A DNA stretch of 64,000 nt from Pollenia angustigena (taxonomy: Eukaryota > Arthropoda > Insecta > Diptera > Polleniidae), in the NCBI GenBank assembly GCA_930367215.1, contig OV884056.1, positions 56,482,308-56,546,307 of the forward strand, in the 5' to 3' direction. The notes below the pieces were generated by a model. It ran no database searches. It was not told the DNA's origin and was given only the letters and a program-made list of their open reading frames with translations. This document shows, one piece after another, positions 20,182 through 31,599 of the stretch (position 1 is its first letter; the number at the start of each line of letters is the position of its first letter). Position numbers and translations under genes: made by a program.

Positions 20182-23121
20182 ATGGAGGGATTCCCAATAA
20201 TCCAGTTTAATTGCCAAGGTGCTTACGCTGTTATGTGCGAGTTGGGACAGGCGATGCGGCGTCGTGGAGTTCCTTTTGCGCTTTTGCAGGAACCGTATAT
20301 CGCGAATGGCTGTGTAAGGGGTTTGCCGGGGGGGATGCGAGTTTATACGGACAGTGGGGGAAACTCGGCTATAGTAGTAGATAAATCGGACGCGGACATT
20401 ATGTTAGTTAGCAGTAGCCAATGGGGTGTCTGCATTTCTGTGGAGTGCGATTTTGGGAAGATGTTGTTGGCTAGCATCTACTGTGTAGGTAGGGAACCTT
20501 TGGATGCATACTTAGGTTACATGGATACGGTACTACTCTCTGGAAGTAGTATTCCTGTTATCCTCGGACTTGACGCAAATGCATGCTCTCGTATGTGGTT
20601 CTCTAAGATGCCCAGAAATGTTTCTGGCCATCCGAACTATATGCGAGGAGTAGTGCTTAGCGAATGGCTGGTCACAAAGTGCCTCATTGTTGTCAATGAG
20701 CCGAGTGAGCTGTACACTTTTGATGGTCCAAACGGAGTTAGTGACATTGACGTAACGCTCGCGAATAGCGCGGCTTTGACGACTTTTGAACTTAGGTGGA
20801 GGGTTTGTGACGATTGGGGAGTAAGTGACCATAATCCGATCGAGATTATGGTCACCTTACGAGAACGGACGAGGGAGACGCCTCTGCCTCTTAGATGGCG
20901 GAGTAACGGTGTGGACTGGGACGATTATGCTAGGGAATTTAGGACGGCGGCGCTAACGCGCCCGCTGAGTGACTATAGGGCACTGACGATAGATGACCAG
21001 GTCAGCATGATTAATCGGTGGTTATTAACCGTTAATGATGCCGTGCTGGGTCGTTGTGTTCGAACGACACCTAGCAAGGTCAAATGGTGGACGGGCGAGT
21101 TGGAGCGGACGAAAAGGTCCGTCAGGCACCTCAGGAGATTATTCCAGAGGGCCAGACGTGCCCGTTCCGACGATCTGGCTTTGCGCAAGTCCACTTATTT
21201 GTCTGCCCTAAAGACGTACAAGGACATGATTCTTAGGGTAAAGGAGGACGATTGGAGGAGATTTGTACAGGACAACAGGGATGACCCTTGGGGTACGGTT
21301 TACCGTATTTGCAGGGGTAGAGGAAAGGTAGCTGACCTTGCTTGCCTCCGGGTTGACAATGTTGAATTGTCCTCTTGGAGGGAATGCGCTGACACACTGT
21401 TGGGGGTTTTCTTTCCGGGGACGGAGGTAGTTGATCGTTCCCCTGTTATACGGGATTCGGTCGGCCCTCCCGACTTGGAAAGGTCGGAAGTTTCGGACAG
21501 TATTTGCCGTGTCAAGAGTAGGAAATCGCCGGGTATTGATGGTATGACTGGAGAGATGGCTAAGGCCATATGGAAGGCCATACCGGAATACTTGGAGTCA
21601 ATCTTTGGGAAGTGTCTGAGTGAGGGCTATTTTCCTAGGGCTTCGAAGGCTGCTCGTGTTGTTGTACTCCTGAAGTCTCCTGATAGAGTAAGGAGTGATC
21701 CTCGCTCTTATCGGGGCATCAGTCTCCTCCCAGTACTTGGAAAAGTGCTCGAGAGGATAATGGTGACGCGACTGAAGGAGGATAGCACTGAGCCGACTTC
21801 TGAGTACCAGTTTGGGTTTAGGGAGGGGAGATCCGTAGAAACTGCGTGGCTGCATGTTAAGCAGTGCGTTAGTAGTGCTTCTGACAAGTATGTGCTGGGA
21901 GTGTTTGTCGACTTCAAGGGTGCGTTTGACCATCTCCACTGGAATGCGGTTCATGACAGACTACGTAGTGTAGGTTGTCGTGAGCTTGACTTGTGGAGAA
22001 GTTACTTTAGCTGCAGAAAAGCTTGTGTGGTTGGTGCCAGCGGCACAGCTTGGAGGGACGTAACTCGGGGGTGCCCGCAGGGTTCTGTCTGTGGTCCTGT
22101 TATATGGAACCTCATGATGGATCCGTTGTTGGTACGTCTGAGCCGTCTCTGCAATCTGTGCGCATATGCAGATGATTTGCTCGTTTTGCTCGAAGGACAG
22201 TCTCGTGCTGTTCTGGAGGCGAAGGGTGAGCAGGTCATGCGCATAGTTAATGAATGGGGTGCACAAGTCGGTGTTGAGATTAATCTTGACAAGACTGTGA
22301 TAATGCTGCTCAAGGGCAGATTGTCTAGTGCACGTCCTCCAGTCATTAAGTCTGGTATCGTTAGTCTCAGATATGTGACTCAGGTCAAGTATCTGGGAAT
22401 AATGATGGGTGAGCGGATGAACTTTTTGGTTCATCTTGCTCATGTAAGGGAAAAGCTGACTGCTGTCGTTGGTAAGGTCAAACGTATTCTGAGGAGTGAC
22501 TGGGGCCTCAGCAGGCGTGCTGTTCGAACCATTTATGGCGGGCTGTTCGTTGCATGCGCAGCGTATGGTGCGCCTGTATGGTACGAGACAGTTATGACTG
22601 TTGTTGGTCGCAAAAAGGTGCTTACTTGTCAGAGGGTTGCTATGCTTGCTTGCATGCCGGTCTGTCGGACTGTTTCTACGGATGCTCTTCAGGTCTTGCT
22701 GGGTGCAGCTCCCCTTGACTTAGAGGTGATACGCCGTGCTATCGCCTATAAGATCAAGAATGGGCTGCCACTTCTTGCGCATGATTGGCTTTCTGCTGTT
22801 GACGTGGTGAATAGGGAGAGTAGGGAAATCAAGGTGATGTTAGCCGATCACCTTGATTCTAGGTGGAGGACGCGCTGGACGGACTCTGACAAGGGTCGTG
22901 TCACGTATGCTTTTATACGGGATGCGCCCTTCGTACGCGGGCGCCCAGATTTTGGCTTCGGCCTTAGTCTGGGGTTCTTACTGACGGGACATGGCTCGCT
23001 CAATGCATTTTTGCATAAGAGGGCCTGGGATTGTAGTAGGGCCTTAGAGGACGATCGGACGATGGGGAGGTTGGGGCAATTTGCCCAGGAAGTATTTAAT
23101 AGGAGAAGACGGAATTTGTGA
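20182..23121 (+). CDS. LINE ORF2, APE endonuclease and reverse transcriptase
   Basis: A 979-residue uninterrupted polyprotein responsible for target-primed reverse transcription. The start is the ATG at 20182 just after the ORF1 stop; an upstream GTG in the same frame overlaps ORF1 and is less likely. The APE-type endonuclease has its key sites: N10 (QFNCQG), E37 (QEPY), GLDANA (~128), SDIDVT (~186) and SDHNPI (~213). Reverse transcriptase motifs follow: KSPGIDGMTGEM, SYRGISLLPVLGKVLERI, EYQFGFREGRS, FVDFKGAFDHLHW (~575), GCPQGSVCGPVIWN, AYADDLL (~661) and KYLGIMM. The DFxGAFDHLxW form is typical of the R1 clade. No RNase H domain is evident. The catalytic residues are intact, so the enzyme may be functional if the 5' truncation is ignored. 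Confidence 0.93.
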   Translation: MEGFPIIQFNCQGAYAVMCELGQAMRRRGVPFALLQEPYIANGCVRGLPGGMRVYTDSGGNSAIVVDKSDADIMLVSSSQWGVCISVECDFGKMLLASIYCVGREPLDAYLGYMDTVLLSGSSIPVILGLDANACSRMWFSKMPRNVSGHPNYMRGVVLSEWLVTKCLIVVNEPSELYTFDGPNGVSDIDVTLANSAALTTFELRWRVCDDWGVSDHNPIEIMVTLRERTRETPLPLRWRSNGVDWDDYAREFRTAALTRPLSDYRALTIDDQVSMINRWLLTVNDAVLGRCVRTTPSKVKWWTGELERTKRSVRHLRRLFQRARRARSDDLALRKSTYLSALKTYKDMILRVKEDDWRRFVQDNRDDPWGTVYRICRGRGKVADLACLRVDNVELSSWRECADTLLGVFFPGTEVVDRSPVIRDSVGPPDLERSEVSDSICRVKSRKSPGIDGMTGEMAKAIWKAIPEYLESIFGKCLSEGYFPRASKAARVVVLLKSPDRVRSDPRSYRGISLLPVLGKVLERIMVTRLKEDSTEPTSEYQFGFREGRSVETAWLHVKQCVSSASDKYVLGVFVDFKGAFDHLHWNAVHDRLRSVGCRELDLWRSYFSCRKACVVGASGTAWRDVTRGCPQGSVCGPVIWNLMMDPLLVRLSRLCNLCAYADDLLVLLEGQSRAVLEAKGEQVMRIVNEWGAQVGVEINLDKTVIMLLKGRLSSARPPVIKSGIVSLRYVTQVKYLGIMMGERMNFLVHLAHVREKLTAVVGKVKRILRSDWGLSRRAVRTIYGGLFVACAAYGAPVWYETVMTVVGRKKVLTCQRVAMLACMPVCRTVSTDALQVLLGAAPLDLEVIRRAIAYKIKNGLPLLAHDWLSAVDVVNRESREIKVMLADHLDSRWRTRWTDSDKGRVTYAFIRDAPFVRGRPDFGFGLSLGFLLTGHGSLNAFLHKRAWDCSRALEDDRTMGRLGQFAQEVFNRRRRNL

Positions 23122-24256
23122 AGGTGAGCTCGTTCGCAGGCATTTGCGATCCGACGCTCGCGTATATCGCCGAACTGTCCGCTCTGCGCATTGCTTCGTG
23201 CTCGGAGGTCGGTTTGCTGTTTTTGGTGGAGTCTCGTCGTGTTGATGTCTGGTGATTTGCCCATGCTGCTGTTGCTTGTGCTGGGACACTTGTGTCTCTG
23301 GTCCCTTGGGGCTGGAGATGGGAGTGTCTTGGTGGAGTAGCGGCATGCTGTCGGCTGATTTCCGGAACGGCCCCCTGCCAGGTTCGAGTTCTCCTTTTCG
23401 TCGTTGGTGCTGTTGGTCGAGTTTGACCATGAGCCTGTCCGTGAGGACAGCTGCGTTTATTGTTGTGTTTTTTGTTGCCATTGTTGTGCGTGATGTCCTT
23501 TGCCGATGTCACGCAAGGTGGCCAAAGTGTCGCTCGTGAGAGCGGCTGTTTACTGTTTTGTTGTTTCGTCTATTGGTGATGTATTGTCCCTTTATGTAGA
23601 TGTTTGTGGTGCTCCGCGATTTGTGGAGGTGCAGTCCCAGTTGCTGTTTGCAGTGTTGCTGGTTGCTGGTTGCTGGTTGCTGTTCGTGGTATGCTGCAGT
23701 CTGCTGTGGGTCACCAGTCCCGGTACCGTTTGGGGTCCAACTGGTAGTAGTTTAGGCTACGAAGCTGACCGGAGTCTTTATCTGGTACCACGGGAACCAG
23801 GGTGCCCTTGGGACCTCGGTCCCAACCTGGTTATGGTGCGGCCCCTTCGGGGGAGTAACGTGGTGGTTGTGGTTTAATACCCATATCGCGGGTAGAGTAA
23901 TTTATTGCTCGGTGTGGAGTTGCATTGCAACCGGTTGCCATTTGACCATAAAATGGTAGGAGTGTTAGATAGGCTCCGCCCTTCACCGAGGGGGATGAAG
24001 TGTCCAAATGCACGGATTCGAAGTCGGTACCCTTCTCTGGTGCCACAGTTTGTGGCGAAGGAGGAAGGGGGCGATGGTCACGCATGTTTTGACCCTGTGT
24101 TAAGAGCACCGTGAGGAAGGGTCTTCGGACGACGATCACGTAAAACCGGACAAATCTGTCCTTCTCCCTATAATCTATTTTACTAATTCCAACACAATGC
24201 ATTGCATTAGTAGGGGGCATCCCCTGAGTGTTGGATCAAAGTAAAAAAAAAGGGCC
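23122..24256 (+). other. 3' region of the R1-clade LINE
   Basis: GC-rich non-coding sequence after the ORF2 stop with the same composition as the element, ending around AGTAAAAAAAAAGGGCC. Several open frames on both strands reflect high GC content. After 24264 composition returns to AT-rich. The first bases there, TGGTAGAAAAAAGG, continue the frame of the interrupted jockey-like LINE for nine codons to a stop. Confidence 0.7.
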
Positions 24257-24263
24257 AACTGTC

Positions 24264-25449
24264 TGGTAGAAAAAAGGATGAAAGTTGTTTGTTGATATAT
24301 TTTGCGCTAAATTGACCATTTCCGGACTCCTTGTAAAAAGAAAAGTGGCTGGTTTTATATTATTGGTAATTTTACAGGATTGTGAAGAAAAGAGTAGGTT
24401 TTTTACACATTTTTAGGAAAACGTTTTTAATGAACATATTCTTTAATAAACTACATAATACTTTAATTTTTCTAGATAGTGTACAGTTTATAAATTTTGT
24501 TAAAAACGGGCATCTTTATTGTCTTCTGGTTAAGAAAAAAGTAGTTATTTTTTATGCCTTAAGATTTGTAGTAGAAATGTGTTGGGTTAAATTTTTTTGT
24601 TATAATTTAATTATTTACTGACTTCTGAGAGAGAAAAGGATAGTCACATTACTATCTCAAATTTTTGCCAACTATTTTTCAGTACTTCTGTTAAATTGCA
24701 ATTTAAATACCGCTAAAAATGCAAATGATTTATTAAGCGGTATATTAAACCCAAATGTTGCTACAAATATATGTTGCTGGTTATAAGATGCATTTTGAAA
24801 GGTTACGACTTTAATGGAACTTAAATGAAAATTATGGCTTATAAATCAATGAATGTTTAAACGTTGGCTTAGTTGAACTAAACTTAAATTTATATAAATT
24901 CTTCGCAAAGTTTACCTCTATCGTGTTCTGTAACGGACGAAATCAGAAAGTTTTTCGTTCCAAAGGTAACGGTAATAAATCCGTGTCAATGGCTCCCGAA
25001 ATTAATGGAAATTCACTTACTCAAACTCAAAATATTATCGAATTTTCATTTTTGACTTGGTTCGCTTCAGCTCTGAGCCCTCCATATGTAGTGCAAAAAA
25101 TAATAATGTGGCAGGCAGCACTACGCCCAATTGTATTCGTTTAGAGATGTTTTAAATGTTTACTAAACTATAGATTTGCTGGTTTCAACACATTTTAAAC
25201 CAAAAAGAGAGTTTAACATGCACTGATTTATTAGCCCTTAAGCCCTTATGACACTACATTCTTTATTAATTTAGAGAATTGATAGAAAGAAACAGTAAAT
25301 GTTGTCAACTTTTTGCTTATGAGAAACATAAGAACAAAACAAACAAAAAGCGGTAAATCGCTGAATTTGCCCATAAACCGCTGATTTAGCAATACGTTTA
25401 ATATTTCAAGCTTGAAATGTCAATTTTAAGTTGTACAGTTTTACATTTT
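24264..25449. other. AT-rich intron, possible LINE 3' end
   Basis: The first part may be the 3' untranslated end of the interrupted jockey-like LINE. The rest is AT-rich sequence in which I recognise nothing. Confidence 0.35.
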
Positions 25450-25985
25450 TTTTGACATCATATAAAATTTTATATTAATTCGAATGTGCATACACTCAAT
25501 TCAAACGAAAATTCATTTTAAACAAATTAAAATTCATTTAAAAAACGGATCATTTACATTTCATTTAAAACAAATGATTTTTTCATTAATTTCTAACTTT
25601 TCTATTTATTAAACAGCATATTCGTTAAATTGAATAGTGTTTACTTTTAAAAAATATATTTTAAACGACAAAAATCAAACTACATAACAAAATAAATACG
25701 GAAAAACATTATTTTTTTGGTAGTTTGTTTTTTGAATAACAAACACAAATGTTAAAAAATTAAATTATTCATAAAATAACTATATTTTTATTCAATTTTA
25801 ACAGTACGGAAAACGAATTTAATAACCAACAATCAGTTACTGTAATAATTTTATGAGTGTAGAAAATATTCCTGGAAAATATTGAAGGAATACGATTAAT
25901 AAAGTATAAAAGCTTTTAAAATCGTAATTTGACTTAGAGTACACATTCGAATTAATATGAAAATTTATATAACACATATTACTCA
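25450..25985. mobile_element. MITE with ATTAATTCGAATGTG ends
   Basis: The left end (about 25450-25500, TATTAATTCGAATGTG) and right end (about 25930-25985, CACATTCGAATTAATA) are inverted. A second copy of one end, 47163-47291, matches the 25858-25985 part in opposite orientation over about 125 bp, including GAAAATATTCCTGGAAAAT. This is a dispersed element family. Confidence 0.65.
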
Positions 25986-26678
25986 CCATAAGAAATAACT
26001 TCGATAACTTTTTAAAAATTGTTGAGAGTTTGATATTTATCTTAATACAGCTAAATTATTACATCTACTTATTACATTATATTTGTATTGTTCACCAAAA
26101 CTTGAAGAATGCATTAAAAATGTAGTGTCATAATGCTTGAATATCTGCATTTTGTTTTTGTATATAACAAGAATGATATAAACATTTAATTGAGCTTTGT
26201 TAATATAATATTTCTTAACTGGGAGCTGGGAGATAATTCATCTTTATAATTATAAATTCATTAACATATATCCCAGAAAAATAATAACTTATTTAATTTT
26301 TCAACATTTAACTGAATATTAGACAACTCCTTATTACTTTAATAGATAAGCACTCCTGCATGTAACAAAGCTTCTTCACAGTACTTGTCTGTGCATTTAA
26401 AACTGCACTTTTAAGATAAAATATATAATGTTTATTAAAAAACAAAAAAAAAACAAAAAAAAAAAAACCGAGACTAAAAACGTGCGATAAATCGGACGAA
26501 TAAGAAAGACAATCGTTGTTGATTGACCATCTCAGTCAGACAAGTTCATCATCATATTACAAATCAAAAAAACAAACAAACTCTTACAAGAGTTAAGTAA
26601 CAAAATATATCCCTCAAAGTATGCAATTATTGCAAGTAACATATACAGTTTTCCTTTTTTTTTAAGAAATCACGTAAA

Positions 26679-27052
26679 CCCTGCAAATAAAATTGGACCA
26701 CCTGATCCATTTTGATAAAATGGACTACTCCATGGACTGCTCCGATGTAATGCAAGCATGGACCATGTCATTGTTAAAAAGTGTTTGTAGTGAGACGACA
26801 TGTCTTCGTTTTTTAACGACATGCTTTCGTTTTTAAACGACTTCAAAACTAATCATCTTGAGTATACCATGGAGTAGTTTCAAAACTACTCCTAAGTGGT
26901 CCAAAGGTGGGTTATATGGTCCTATCCTAGGACATCGTAATGTTAAATAGACCAGGTTTTTTCCATACGTTTGGGTTAGTTTTGGACTAGTCCTGGTCCC
27001 TTGTGGACTACTCTTTACACGCGTGTTTGGACTGGTCCTATTATTTGCAGGG
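26679..27052. mobile_element. MITE with CCCTGCAAATAA ends
   Basis: A 374-bp element bounded by CCCTGCAAATAA and TTATTTGCAGGG (perfect 12-bp inverted repeat). The interior has several inverted GGACTA/TAGTCC motifs. Followed by a short (CA)n run. No coding capacity. Confidence 0.72.
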
Positions 27053-27059
27053 AACACAC

Positions 27060-28320
27060 ACACACATACTTGTGTAAAAAAAACTCTCATACAGTCATAC
27101 AACATGTCAAACAATCATTATTACTTGTATCAACAGAAACCACCCATTTAACTGTAAAAATTTGAAAAAAAAATATAAGAAAATAAGGAAAAATTAAATA
27201 CAATTACAAAATATGAATTTAAGCATTGTCTTCTGCTTATATCTTGTGTAAGTCAGTTCAAAATTCTTGCCGTTCAACGACAAATGGAAGTGTATTGAAG
27301 AAAAATAACTAATGATTTATACGCTTTCGGGTTGGAATAAATATGGGATCTTCCACTGAAGTGTCACGTTATGCCACCAAGCATTTAATCTTATTTTTAA
27401 GACCCATGTTGCTTAAATTTTTTCTCTCTTTCACTTAATTACGCTCAATACAAAAATACAAAAAGAAATTAAATAATATATAAATTATTCTTTAAGAAAC
27501 AATTTAAAAAAGTAGACTGTCCTGTGGAAATAATCATATATGAATGTTAGTTTGTGGTTCTGATTTGTTTTATGTATCTTTATGAGTATAAAGTTAGTAT
27601 TTTTTTTCAAGACCTGAAAAGAACTAAAACATGATAAGAATTGTGTAAATAAATACCGACTTATGGTGTGTGAAAACGGAAAGAAGTAAAATGAAAGTGG
27701 AGCAAGTGCAGAGGTTTTCCTCAGCTTTTAAAAAAACTGCAGTCAAAGTAGAAAGACTGCCATTTCTTTATTTGTCATTGGCCAAAAAAAAAACTGTTGC
27801 TTTCAGATTCATTAAATGTAAACAGTCGCTGTCATTTAACATTTTGTTTGACAATTTTTAGATTCGACTTATTTATTTGAGAGTAAGTTAGAATTACACG
27901 TTTTGTTAACTTCCACCAAAATATTTTGATTTTTTTAAAACTTACTATCCCCTCTCTTCAACATATTTTTATTTATTAACTTAAAAAAAAACCTTTTAAT
28001 TTATATAAAAATTACACCTTTTATGCTGCACTGTGCACGTTGCTTGCAAATGTCAACTTTAGCTGATATTTGTGTTTGGCAAAAACATAATATGCAGTTC
28101 TTTGTTTTGATATATTCTTAATCTATTACTGATTTTGAAAGACAATTTGGAATTTTTGGATACCTTGTTCAAGCTTGAATCTACTCACGATGGTTAGCTG
28201 GAGTACACTGATCATTAATGTCAAAAAGTAAGCACAGTATGACAGTTCGTTTGGCAGCTAACCCTTTTGTAAGTTCTATTTGGCTTAAAAAAAATACCCT
28301 TTTGAAGCTTAAAACTCTCT
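27060..28320. other. AT-rich intron sequence
   Basis: No gene, array or element ends recognised in this stretch apart from the (CA)n run at its start. Confidence 0.4.
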
Positions 28321-28325
28321 ATTAT

Positions 28326-28619
28326 GGTGTTTTCTTTTCTACAAAAAATGTGACATTTTATTTAAAAAAAATGAATTTTGGTGTCTGTTTCTTAAAAATT
28401 TTGCTCCCGGAAAGGGTGGCTTGTTTTACTCTAAAAAACTCACACGTTTTCAGGAGCAAAATTTTTAAGAAATTTTTAAAAATGTTGCTCCCGAAAAGGG
28501 TGGCTTGCTTTATTTTAAAAAACTCACACATGTTCGGGAGCAAAATTTTTTAAGAAACAGACACCAAATTGCATTTCTTTAAATAAAATGTCACATTTTT
28601 TTGTAGAAAAGAAAACACC
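28326..28619. mobile_element. Foldback MITE, GGTGTTTTCTTTTCT family
   Basis: The arms match for about 100 bp: GGTGTTTTCTTTTCTACAAA, then a TGTGACATTTTATTTAAA block, then TTTTGGTGTCTGTTTCTTAA and its inverse. The centre holds two tandem copies of a block containing TTGCTCCCG, AAAGGGTGGCTTG and AAAAAACTCACAC. The short ORFs on both strands here are by-products of the repeats. Confidence 0.8.
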
Positions 28620-28913
28620 TTTAATTTACTATTTATGAATATTTTGACATTTTAATCATGCTAAAGATCATTTAATTTAATTTTCAATAAAGAATAAAGA
28701 AAGAAATTTTACAACATGAAGTGAATTTAAAAATGTGACATTTTATTTAAAAAAATTGCATTTATTTAAATAAAATGTCACATTTTTTTGTAGAAAAGAA
28801 AACACTTTTAGTTTACTATTTATGAATATTTTGACATTTTAATCATGCTAAAGATTATTTAATTTAATTTTCAATAAAGAATAAAGAAATAAATTTAATA
28901 ACATGAAGTGAGT
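28620..28913. repeat. Tandem duplication with deleted MITE copy
   Basis: A ~108-bp segment starting TTTA(A/G)TTTACTATTTATGAA occurs at 28620-28727 and again at 28804-28913, nearly identical. Between them (28733-28803) is an internally deleted version of the preceding MITE: its TGTGACATTTTATTTAAA arm directly facing the opposite arm and GTAGAAAAGAAAACAC end. Confidence 0.75.
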
Positions 28914-29264
28914 TTAAATTTATTGATAATTTATTGATAACAACAAGCTGGGCACTTGTCGTTTTAACCTTATTCAGGTACGCTTAATCCTGTGGTGCTA
29001 GCCGTTTTTTTAATTCCGCAATAAAATTTCCTTTAAGAAAGATTAAACTTTTTTCTTATATGCGCAGTCGTTTTAGAAACATAATTTTTTTTTTTTTTTT
29101 TTAATTAATTTTTTTAACCAAATTTCGAAATTTTTGTTTTTTAAAAATTCATAAAAAATTGGAAAATGCAGCTAGGCTTCTAATTTTTTCCAGACGTATA
29201 AAAAATTGCAAACAAAACAAGCCATAAATGATTAAAATCTGTTAGCAACTTTTGATTGAATTTC

Positions 29265-29600
29265 ATACAACGCAATATTTGTATGGGAGCTCCCTTAAGA
29301 AGCGGAGATAAGGGGCAAGTGTGTCTCGAGAAAATGTTAAGGACAAAAAACTAATTGAGGTCGGTTATACATTTAATCCCACTAGGGGCGACTTGTGGGC
29401 ATTTATGGGACTTTATCTTCAATATATTTATAGTCTGCATTGAACATTTTGTATGGAAGCCCCCTTAAGGAATGGAGATAGCGGGTAGGTATGTTAGAAA
29501 TAAATGATTGAGAAGAAAAATAAAGTGGGGCTGGTCATACATTTTACCCATCTCGGGGCATCCTATGTTTTGTCAAAATGCCACAGATATTTTTCTTGAT
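29265..29600. repeat. Degenerate direct repeat, TTTGTATGG(A/G)AGC type
   Basis: Two direct copies of TTTGTATGG(A/G)(A/G)GC(T/C)CCCTTAAG followed by GGAGATA(A/G) lie near 29278 and 29448. A reverse copy with G-run expansion is at about 6000-6075. The block ends with TGTTTTGTCAAAATGCCACA (29568-29587), identical to an arm of the MITE at 54162-54410. Confidence 0.6.
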
Positions 29601-30443
29601 AAAATGGGACGATAACGAGAAAATAATCTGCCAATATTACATGTTTTATAAAGTTTTAATCCTATTGAAATCTTTTTCGAAACAATAAAAATAATGTTCA
29701 ATTATGTAAAATTCTAAAAAATTTAATCAGCTTAAAATGCAAATAAATTTTTGTTCAACTCATTTTCATCAACACTGTTAACCCTTTGTATCCTTTAAGC
29801 GCGTTATTGCTCAGCACAACAGTCGTCTCACAGTCAGATATTTTTAAAATATAAAGTATGATTTATTTCTTTTTGTTGAAATAGAAAATCTGTTTTTATT
29901 TTATCGCTTTTACACGTTATTTTGTGATTCTTTTTATTGACAGTTTTAGGATAAATTTATTTCTTTTTGATTTTAAGCACAAACAAATCGTGTAAAGATT
30001 TGTTAAATTGAATCAAATAAAATTAAAGAAGTATTATAAAAAAAAAATTTTTTAAGTAAAATGAGAGGGATGGCAAAATCAATCTAAAGGATACAACTTT
30101 CGTGATCCTATAACATACATATGAGGACTTCCATAGCAAAACGAGGTAATAGAACATGCATTTTCTTTGCTATGATTATGTGTAGATAATATTTAATTTC
30201 AATGTTAATCGAAATATGAGCACTGAATTTGATGGCGATAGGTCCACTTTTTATACTTACGTCCATATAAGACTCATTTAATTCCATAATTCTCAATGGC
30301 ATTACTATTGTAAAGATACTTTGTTTCGTTTGTTATGGATTTTAAAAGTCCTAATACAATTTTAGTAGTGTAATGCTTCTTACTTGTTTCCATTGTATTT
30401 TCACTAATTAATTAAAGATGTTAATTTAGTCCATTTGGAAGTA

Positions 30444-30790
30444 TATACCCTTCACCACCAGTGGTGAATGAGGGTATAGGTTCGCATTTCGTGTAAAGCT
30501 TTTTAAATATTAATTTAAGGCTTTATAAAGTATATATATATATATATATATAATAGGATAGTCCTTGAGTAATTCTAAGTCGATATAGACATGTCCATCT
30601 GCTGTTTTAACGTTGGATATCAAATTGTTGTGACTATACAATAGCTTTAGTCCAGCAAAATCGGTTTAGAAGGAACAAAATTTTGGACCCAAATGTGTAA
30701 CAACCTCCCTAAACAATTGATATTTTTGTTACAAAAACTAACATACATTGGTGGCGGAATACACCGATTTTCATTTAATTTAAACAAATT
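30444..30790. repeat. DINE/Helitron-like repeat end
   Basis: A terminal hairpin-like motif, TATACCCTTCACCACCAG with TGGTGAATGAGGGTATA, is followed by the shared text CTTTATAAAGTATATATA, a (TA)n expansion, TCCTTGAGTAATTCTAAGTC and a primer-like GTCCATCTG. It is close in order and wording to the copy at 39093, and sits next to a Helitron helicase fossil. Confidence 0.65.
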
Positions 30791-30809
30791 TAGTTAATAT
30801 CACTAGAAA

Positions 30810-31045
30810 TCACACGATAGACAATGTTTTTTGTTTTTTTTTATTTGATGTAAAAACGCATAAATTTTTTGGCGTGGTGCAAGCCACATTCAACTGGCCG
30901 TTTAAGCCAGCAATAATCAATGATTGGTCTTGTGCTTTGCTGATGGTCATAGCAAAGGCAAGACGCAAAGGGAATTGGAGCCGCTTGAATTGGAATGGTA
31001 AATCGTTGGAAATCATCGGAATTCGTGGATTTCGAAAGTTTTAAA
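30810..31045 (-). pseudogene. Helitron helicase C-terminal fossil
   Basis: The minus strand reads DLPFQFKRLQFPLRLAFAMT, then ISKAQDQSL, a shortened GQLNVAC segment and a LCVFTSN tail to a stop at the 30810 end. This matches the last helicase motifs of Pif1-like Helitron Rep/Hel proteins (PFQFKRxQFPxxLAFAMTINKxQGQS ... GQLYVACSRV). A deletion has removed residues between the two motifs and the canonical NKxQGQ is altered. Only the C-terminus remains; the Rep domain is absent. Confidence 0.8.
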
Positions 31046-31599
31046 ATTTTGATATTGGATCATTATTAACATCTTCGGAACTACATAACCGATTAAGGAG
31101 TTTGATATCTCGTTTTGAAAAACATCAAAAAAAAATAAAATAAATATATGTATGTATATGTCATTGGTGGTCAAAATCGGCCCAGCCGTTTTTGAGTCCA
31201 TACGTTATATATATATTTATATAGATATAAAGAAAAACATAGCGAATAAAACATTTGCATCACTTTTAATCTCACAGAAGAGTGCAAATTTGAAGTCTTA
31301 GACGAATGAAAGTATTCTTTATAAAAATACATGGTTAGAGTTCATAAAAACTTCTTTAAATATTTTGGGAAAGCAACAGTTCTTTTTAATGGCATCTAGA
31401 AAACTTCTTAGCTCTGATGGTTTTTTTCGTAATTCCGAGGGCCAAGATTTTTGGAAATTTTTGAAACTATTTTCCCAAAGTTTGTGCAACTCAGCATTAA
31501 TAAGTTTTAGTTCACTAAAATTTAAGCAATATTCAACGTATTTTTAAAATACAATTTATATCCACTTATGAAGAATATTTTATAGTTGGGGTATTCACA

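Larger units (their letters stand above)
18856..24256 (+). mobile_element. R1-clade non-LTR retrotransposon, 5'-truncated
   Basis: About 5.4 kb of clearly GC-richer sequence with two ORFs in the R1 arrangement (CCHC protein; APE endonuclease plus reverse transcriptase) and a ~1.1-kb 3' region ending near an A-run at 24243-24251. The 7-mer AACTGTC occurs at 18849-18855 and again at 24257-24263, a plausible target duplication. No 28S rDNA flank is seen, so this is not at the classical R1 site. Same orientation as the host gene. Confidence 0.85.

Noticed and set aside
23252..23877. Two frames of 95 and 125 residues after LINE ORF2
   Set aside because: They lie in the GC-rich 3' region of the R1-clade element; no similarity to LINE proteins and overlapped by equally long antisense frames.
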